This document shows positions 59,515 to 64,000 of a stretch of DNA of 64,000 nt, piece after piece (positions within the stretch are counted from its first letter, which is position 1; each line of letters starts with the position of its first letter). The DNA comes from Mytilus edulis (taxonomy: Eukaryota > Mollusca > Bivalvia > Mytilida > Mytilidae): contig NC_092345.1 of the NCBI RefSeq assembly GCF_963676685.1, forward strand, positions 49,125,838 to 49,189,837, in the 5' to 3' direction. Under the pieces are notes generated by a model that worked only from the letters and a program-made list of their open reading frames with translations, made no database searches and had not been told where the DNA came from. The position numbers were made by a program, and so were the translations under genes.

Positions 59515-62500
59515 TCAATTATCGATAATCCATTTCGGATATTGCTTTATTAGTTCGTCATAGTTATGATCAGCTGGCAGACATGTGGACTCCCGTTTCA
59601 CGCCATAACGCTGTACTCTTACAGTTGATCCCCTTTTGGACCTTTCTATCGGCTCTACACGTACAGCATTTTTAGAGGAAATAGCTGCATCTTCAGCAAA
59701 ATAATTATAGGGCAAGAATAAACAACTATTATCCATACCAGGTGATGTTGTGACAGGAAGATCTTCTGTGTGTGGAATGTGATATTGACCCATAGTAATC
59801 CAGGCTACCAAATCCTTAAGAGAAAAAAACATTTAAGAGCTGAATTTTAGTTAAGATTAGTTAAGATAGGAAACAATATTATGTTCAGTCAATGTATTGA
59901 AAGGTAAATGGTATGTTAAAACTACAAATTATATCGAAGTGATAAGCAAATGAAAATATACATGTGTTCTTTTTTTTCAATTATATTCGGACTCTGTTTT
60001 CTTTGTAATATTTGTTCTTGGTTTACTTTTTTTCGTCGATACATCCATTGTAAAATAAAATATATATAAACACATTGCTTATATTAGACTTACTTCATCT
60101 AAAATAGAATCGTTGTCGTCAATGTATTTCTGGAAATCTACTACTGGTTCTTTTATATCCAAAGAACCATAAACAGAAGAACTTGTTCGTTCAGAGTCGT
60201 TATATTTAGTAACTGCCATTTGGTAACGTGCCCAACTGGCTATAGGTTCATTTCCGTATCCTCTTGGTAATAACTGATAAGTCATGCCTTTATTTAAAAT
60301 TCTATAACTTTTAACATTACCATAGTTATCCTTCATTTGTTCGTTGTACATAACTAGGTACTTTGGGGCATCGAAGTTAAAACGGTAAGCTGCGTCTTTT
60401 TCCGTTTTTTTGACAGATGTGTTAAATTTGAGTTGGATAATTTGTTCAACCGGAACTTCAGAGAACTGGTTTTCTATCTCTTCTGTGTTAATATCTAATG
60501 TTGCAAATCTATTTGATGTACCCTTTATATCTAGATCGGCTTTTATATGAAAAAGATGATGATGAATAGGCGCGCCAAAATTATCATGCAGCTGGAATGA
60601 ATATTTTTCGTCACCTTTTGTATAAAATAACGCCCGTACATAACCAGTGCTCGTCACCTTCACTTCTAGCGCTCCATTAGGATAGAAAATAAAATCTATT
60701 ATATAGTCATAATTGCCAATTGTAGGAATGGTCCTTAAGACAAGAACTATATTTTCCATTCCTTCGTAAAATCTACCATTACTAAACCAGTAAGAATGAT
60801 GCCGCCTAAGTGGCATACCTGTATTCAATTCAAACAGACAAAACGAAGTCGTAAGTTCATAAGAACTTACACCTCCGACATGGAAACTAGAGCCAATAAG
60901 GGTTGCATCTTCAGGACAGTCGACACCAGGAAATAAAACTTTTGATTGCAAGCCTATAAGTGCAATACTATCCAGAAATTGTGCTAAAATGTCATTTGGT
61001 TTAAAACCAGAATAAAAAACAGCTATTTCCTGTATACTAAGTTCATAAGCAATCCGTTCATTTTTAAATCGGATATCATACAACTGTGGTCCATGTATTG
61101 TAGACATTCGAAAATCAAATTTCCAAAACATGTATTCGACATGATGTCCTTGGACATTGTATCGCTTACCATCAGGCGAAAACTGCTTTGGGTTTCTAAG
61201 CGATGGATCCATTGGAGGAATGCCTCGCTGATTTAAAGTAGAAAAATCGTCAGAGCTATACAAGGGCAGTGGAATTTTGGGAATAGTTTCTTTGTTTTGA
61301 TTATAGAATGTTAACACCTCAGTTATGTTATTGAATAGTGTACTATTAAACCAAATCTTTTCAATGGTAAATATTTTCATATCTATATCAACGAGTACAG
61401 AAAAATCTAATAACCGGAATCCTGAATACTCTGAAATATGATTTAATGACGTCCATACTTTCCTTTTGTTTTCGCCAGAGAGTGTAGGAGATACGGCTAC
61501 ACCATTTCCAAATTGAAGACAAGCATTATCACAATTTGTAAGTCGTGCGCCAAAAATATCCATGAACATGACACCAAGAAAAGGATCGATGTTTTCTCTT
61601 AAATATATTATCATTTTGTAATATTCATTTCCGCTAAATAGTGGGCGGTATACAAATGGGATTTTCTCAGACCTAAATGGTACGGGTCGGTAGTGTGTTG
61701 GCGTTGGTAGTGGACCAACTATTACTTCCTGCATGTATGGTGGTTGTTCATTTCCTCTGAATATAATAACATGAGCTTCTCTTGGTGGTTTCGGTCCATT
61801 CCTATCAAGGTAATTTAAGACATCTTTTTTATCGGGTAAATATAAATCACTTAAAAAAATAAAATTTTTGTCTACGTTAATATCTTTTAGATCTACGAGA
61901 TTCAGTTCTTGTTGATTGTACAAAAACGATCGCAGTCCTTCAATTTCAGCTCTTGTCAGATGAACAAATATAGAACTGGTATTTGATAGTTCAAGGTTTA
62001 TTTTCCCGTATTTTTCACTAGTGGTTTGACATTTTCCGCTTTCTACCTTGTCATTTTTGTTGTTCTTTATGATTACAACGATGAGTGCTATAGCTAACCC
62101 CATAGACAACAGTCCTAGTAAAATTGCTATTATCCGCCATCTCTGCCCTGATATGTTGGTATAACTTGGTCCTACAAAACATATAGAATCCGCACTACTA
62201 CATTGACGATTTTTTAATTATAAGAATTTTCTGTTTTTTTTTGTGATTTTCAACCGCTTTGAAGTTGTTTTTTTTTTTATTGTTTTGATCGTTTTACAAA
62301 TTGCTATTCCCTCTCGGGCGAGAGTTTTAGAAAGTATTATGTTATGTAGTTTCAATATTTTTTGTACAAGATATTTTTTTTTTTAAATTGTATATTTTTG
62401 TGTACATATTTTGATAATAAATATCATATATTTTTAATATACAGAAATAAGGATAAGAAAATATGTCATTATAATGTTATTATTTACCTTTCATTTCCAT
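59515..62500 (-). CDS. Copper amine oxidase, membrane-anchored (AOC-type), three coding exons
   Basis: It oxidises primary amines to aldehydes, releasing ammonia and hydrogen peroxide. The coding exons are 62500-62488, 62171-60094 and 59814-59515, with GT-AG borders (phases 1 and 0), giving 796 residues, close to the family's usual length. Residues 18-39 form a membrane segment after a short basic N-terminus (SGQRWR), so a type II protein with its catalytic part outside is likely. The catalytic base is D405 (FLDSIALIG). Y492 in TIGNYDY is the tyrosine converted to topaquinone. H541 and H543 (IHHHL) and H709 (YHIPHTED) bind copper. The sequence PLRRHHS before the topaquinone site is also typical. 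There are no stops or frameshifts, so it should be active. The first exon codes only MEMK plus one base and is inferred from phase and splice sites. A relation to vertebrate AOC1 or AOC3 cannot be settled from sequence alone. TTTATT at 59501-59506 may mark its 3' end. Confidence 0.95.
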
Positions 62501-62874
62501 AGTGATCAGTGGTTATCTTTCATAGAAGATAGACAATTTTTGTAGGTTTAGTTTACAATCTAAAACAAAGACAAACATAGTTATCAATGTTTATCTTTCT
62601 TCTAAACCTGCACAAAACAACATGGGAGTCACAGTGTATCAATATTTACGATTTTTCTGATTACTTGTTGATTGTGTTGGTTGATTCTTTCCAACCTAAA
62701 AGCATAGAGCTACATTCCTTGTAGTAGTATCTAGTTACAGAACGATGTAAGTTCTGCTTACTTTCGGTGGAAGAAAGAACTAAGATGGACGAAAGAGGTA
62801 ACTAAGAGTCATAAGTCGAAGGACAGACAACACAATGGCAAAAAAATCGAACAGATCATAAATAAACACGAACT
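62501..62874. other. Upstream flank of the amine oxidase gene
   Basis: Probably leader and promoter. No clear TATA box or further exon can be supported. Confidence 0.35.
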
Positions 62875-63180
62875 AGTCAGTAGTCATGTGCTTGTAGTTC
62901 AGAGGTTATCATTGGTTTATGTCTACCCTATTTGTTTTTTTTTGTAAACTGTTTGTTATGAATTAGAACGTTAGTTTTCACATTTGAATGTGTCATATTA
63001 TTTATGTCGGCCGACGGGGCTTTTTTTAACCGACTCCCAGTATACGGTATGTGTTTTTCTAATTGTTCAAGGTAGTAAAGTTGTTTATGAATTGATTGCT
63101 TACATTCATTTCATTTGAACGTTGGTGGATAGCTGTATCATTGGCATTTATACCACGTCTACTTATTTGTATGGCAAATC
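62875..63180 (-). repeat. F2 copy, degraded
   Basis: gtgcttgtagttcagaggtt, then gacggggctttttttaaccg and ggatagctgtatcattggca. Confidence 0.65.
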
Positions 63181-63209
63181 GATCGTAGATATTCACATTT
63201 TAACAAAAA

Positions 63210-63365
63210 CTACAACTAAAAAGTAAAAACACAAAAATACTGAACTCAGAGGAAAATTCAAAAAGGAAAGTCCCAAATCAAATGGCAAATTCAAAAGTTC
63301 AAACACATCAAACAAATGGATAACAACTGTCATATTCCTGACTTGGTACAGGCATTTTCTTTGCT
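63210..63365 (+). repeat. F3 copy
   Basis: cacaaaaatactgaactcag, then tcatattcctgacttggtac. Confidence 0.75.
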
Positions 63366-63903
63366 AAATGCTGCTTCTGGACACTTTGTAGTTGACTACC
63401 TAAATGAAACAAGAAAACCTATAAATTTCATTTTGATTTTTACCCACTGGAAATGGTCCACTATATTTGCACATTTCAGTTCTTCTTACTGTAAAGAATC
63501 TCTTTAAGAGGTTATGGCCAAACTCTTGAGGGCAAGGCTAGATAGACTGCTTGCTGATGGATCCCGGAGATATCTTCTTAGAAAAGATATGTTTTGGAGG
63601 ATTTTTTTTATCCTGAATTGCATTTAAAAATGTTACAAGTAGGGGGAGTTGTTCCAGCAGGAGATATTTGTACTTCCCATGTCACAAGGGAAAATTGTTT
63701 GCGAAAGGAACTATTTGGAGGTAACATTTGTAGAGGACATGTAGAATACGTAAGATGCGTTTTGGCAGATATTGTTTCATAAGATTTTACGATGTACTTC
63801 TAACGCTGAACGATAGCAGTACAACACCGTTGTAGAAGCTACATGTAGCTATATACGCGTTAAAAGTCATATGAGATATGCAAAAATAACTTACGGCACT
63901 CAC
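63366..63903. other. Unassigned stretch
   Basis: Short plus-strand frames (to 63507 and 63594-63782) lack domains. Nothing was recognised. Confidence 0.35.
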
Positions 63904-64000
63904 CGTGGCTGTTGATTCCTCGGGAACGCTCTCCTACCTTTTACATCAACACAGTTGTAGGAATGGGTGGGCCGATGAGTTAGCTTTATACAAGCAGGAT
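63904..64000 (-). other. Possible exon running off the right edge
   Basis: The minus strand is open for 31 codons from the edge (frame beginning at 63998), reading HRPTHSYNCVDVKGRRAF in the middle, and ends at a strong donor (cacg|gtgagt at 63904/63903). It is richer in G and C than the surroundings. It could equally be an untranslated exon or part of a repeat. I do not recognise the protein. Confidence 0.25.

Overview
The window is animal DNA, most likely from a marine bivalve and probably a mytilid mussel. It is AT-rich and intron-rich. It is crowded with short dispersed repeats that I recognise from mussel sequence, tRNA-derived SINEs with bivalve-type tails, and hairpin-headed Helitron-like repeats. 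There are no operons or bacterial signals. Only three host genes can be supported, all on the minus strand.

Region 1 (1-4896) is the right-hand part of a tyrosine-recombinase (YR) retrotransposon of the Ngaro kind: the end of gag, reverse transcriptase-RNase H, a tyrosine recombinase broken by one stop codon, an SGNH hydrolase, then split direct repeats B1-A2-B2. B1 and B2 are 326 bp each and identical. Each of the three enzyme frames is preceded by a good 3' splice site, and all three sites fall in the same codon phase. This is the most interesting signal in the window.

Region 2 (5490-10216, minus) is a three-exon gene for a secreted protein of the short-chain collagen C4-like family: signal peptide, coiled coil and a 10-cysteine C-terminal domain. 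Its introns hold repeat copies, including two inverted fragments of a Penelope-like reverse transcriptase.

Region 3 (10217-25509) is gene-poor, with repeats, a 21-bp minisatellite and long unremarkable stretches. Region 4 (25510-26484, minus) is a 324-residue charged, low-complexity protein that I do not recognise. Region 5 (26600-59514) has no supportable host gene. It holds nested mobile elements, several of which have an empty related copy elsewhere in the window that shows where they inserted.

Region 6 (59515-62500, minus) is a complete copper amine oxidase gene (three coding exons, 796 residues, N-terminal membrane anchor) with all catalytic and copper-binding residues. Region 7 (62501-64000) is flank with repeats and a doubtful exon at the right edge.

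Repeat family names used below, with short signatures: F1, gacgaaacgcgcgtctggcg; F2, acggccttcaacaatgagca; F3, tcctgacttggtacaggcat; F4, gttgtctctttggcacactc; F5, cgaactataatataacaatg. The names are mine. Family boundaries were set by eye from copies within this window and are approximate.
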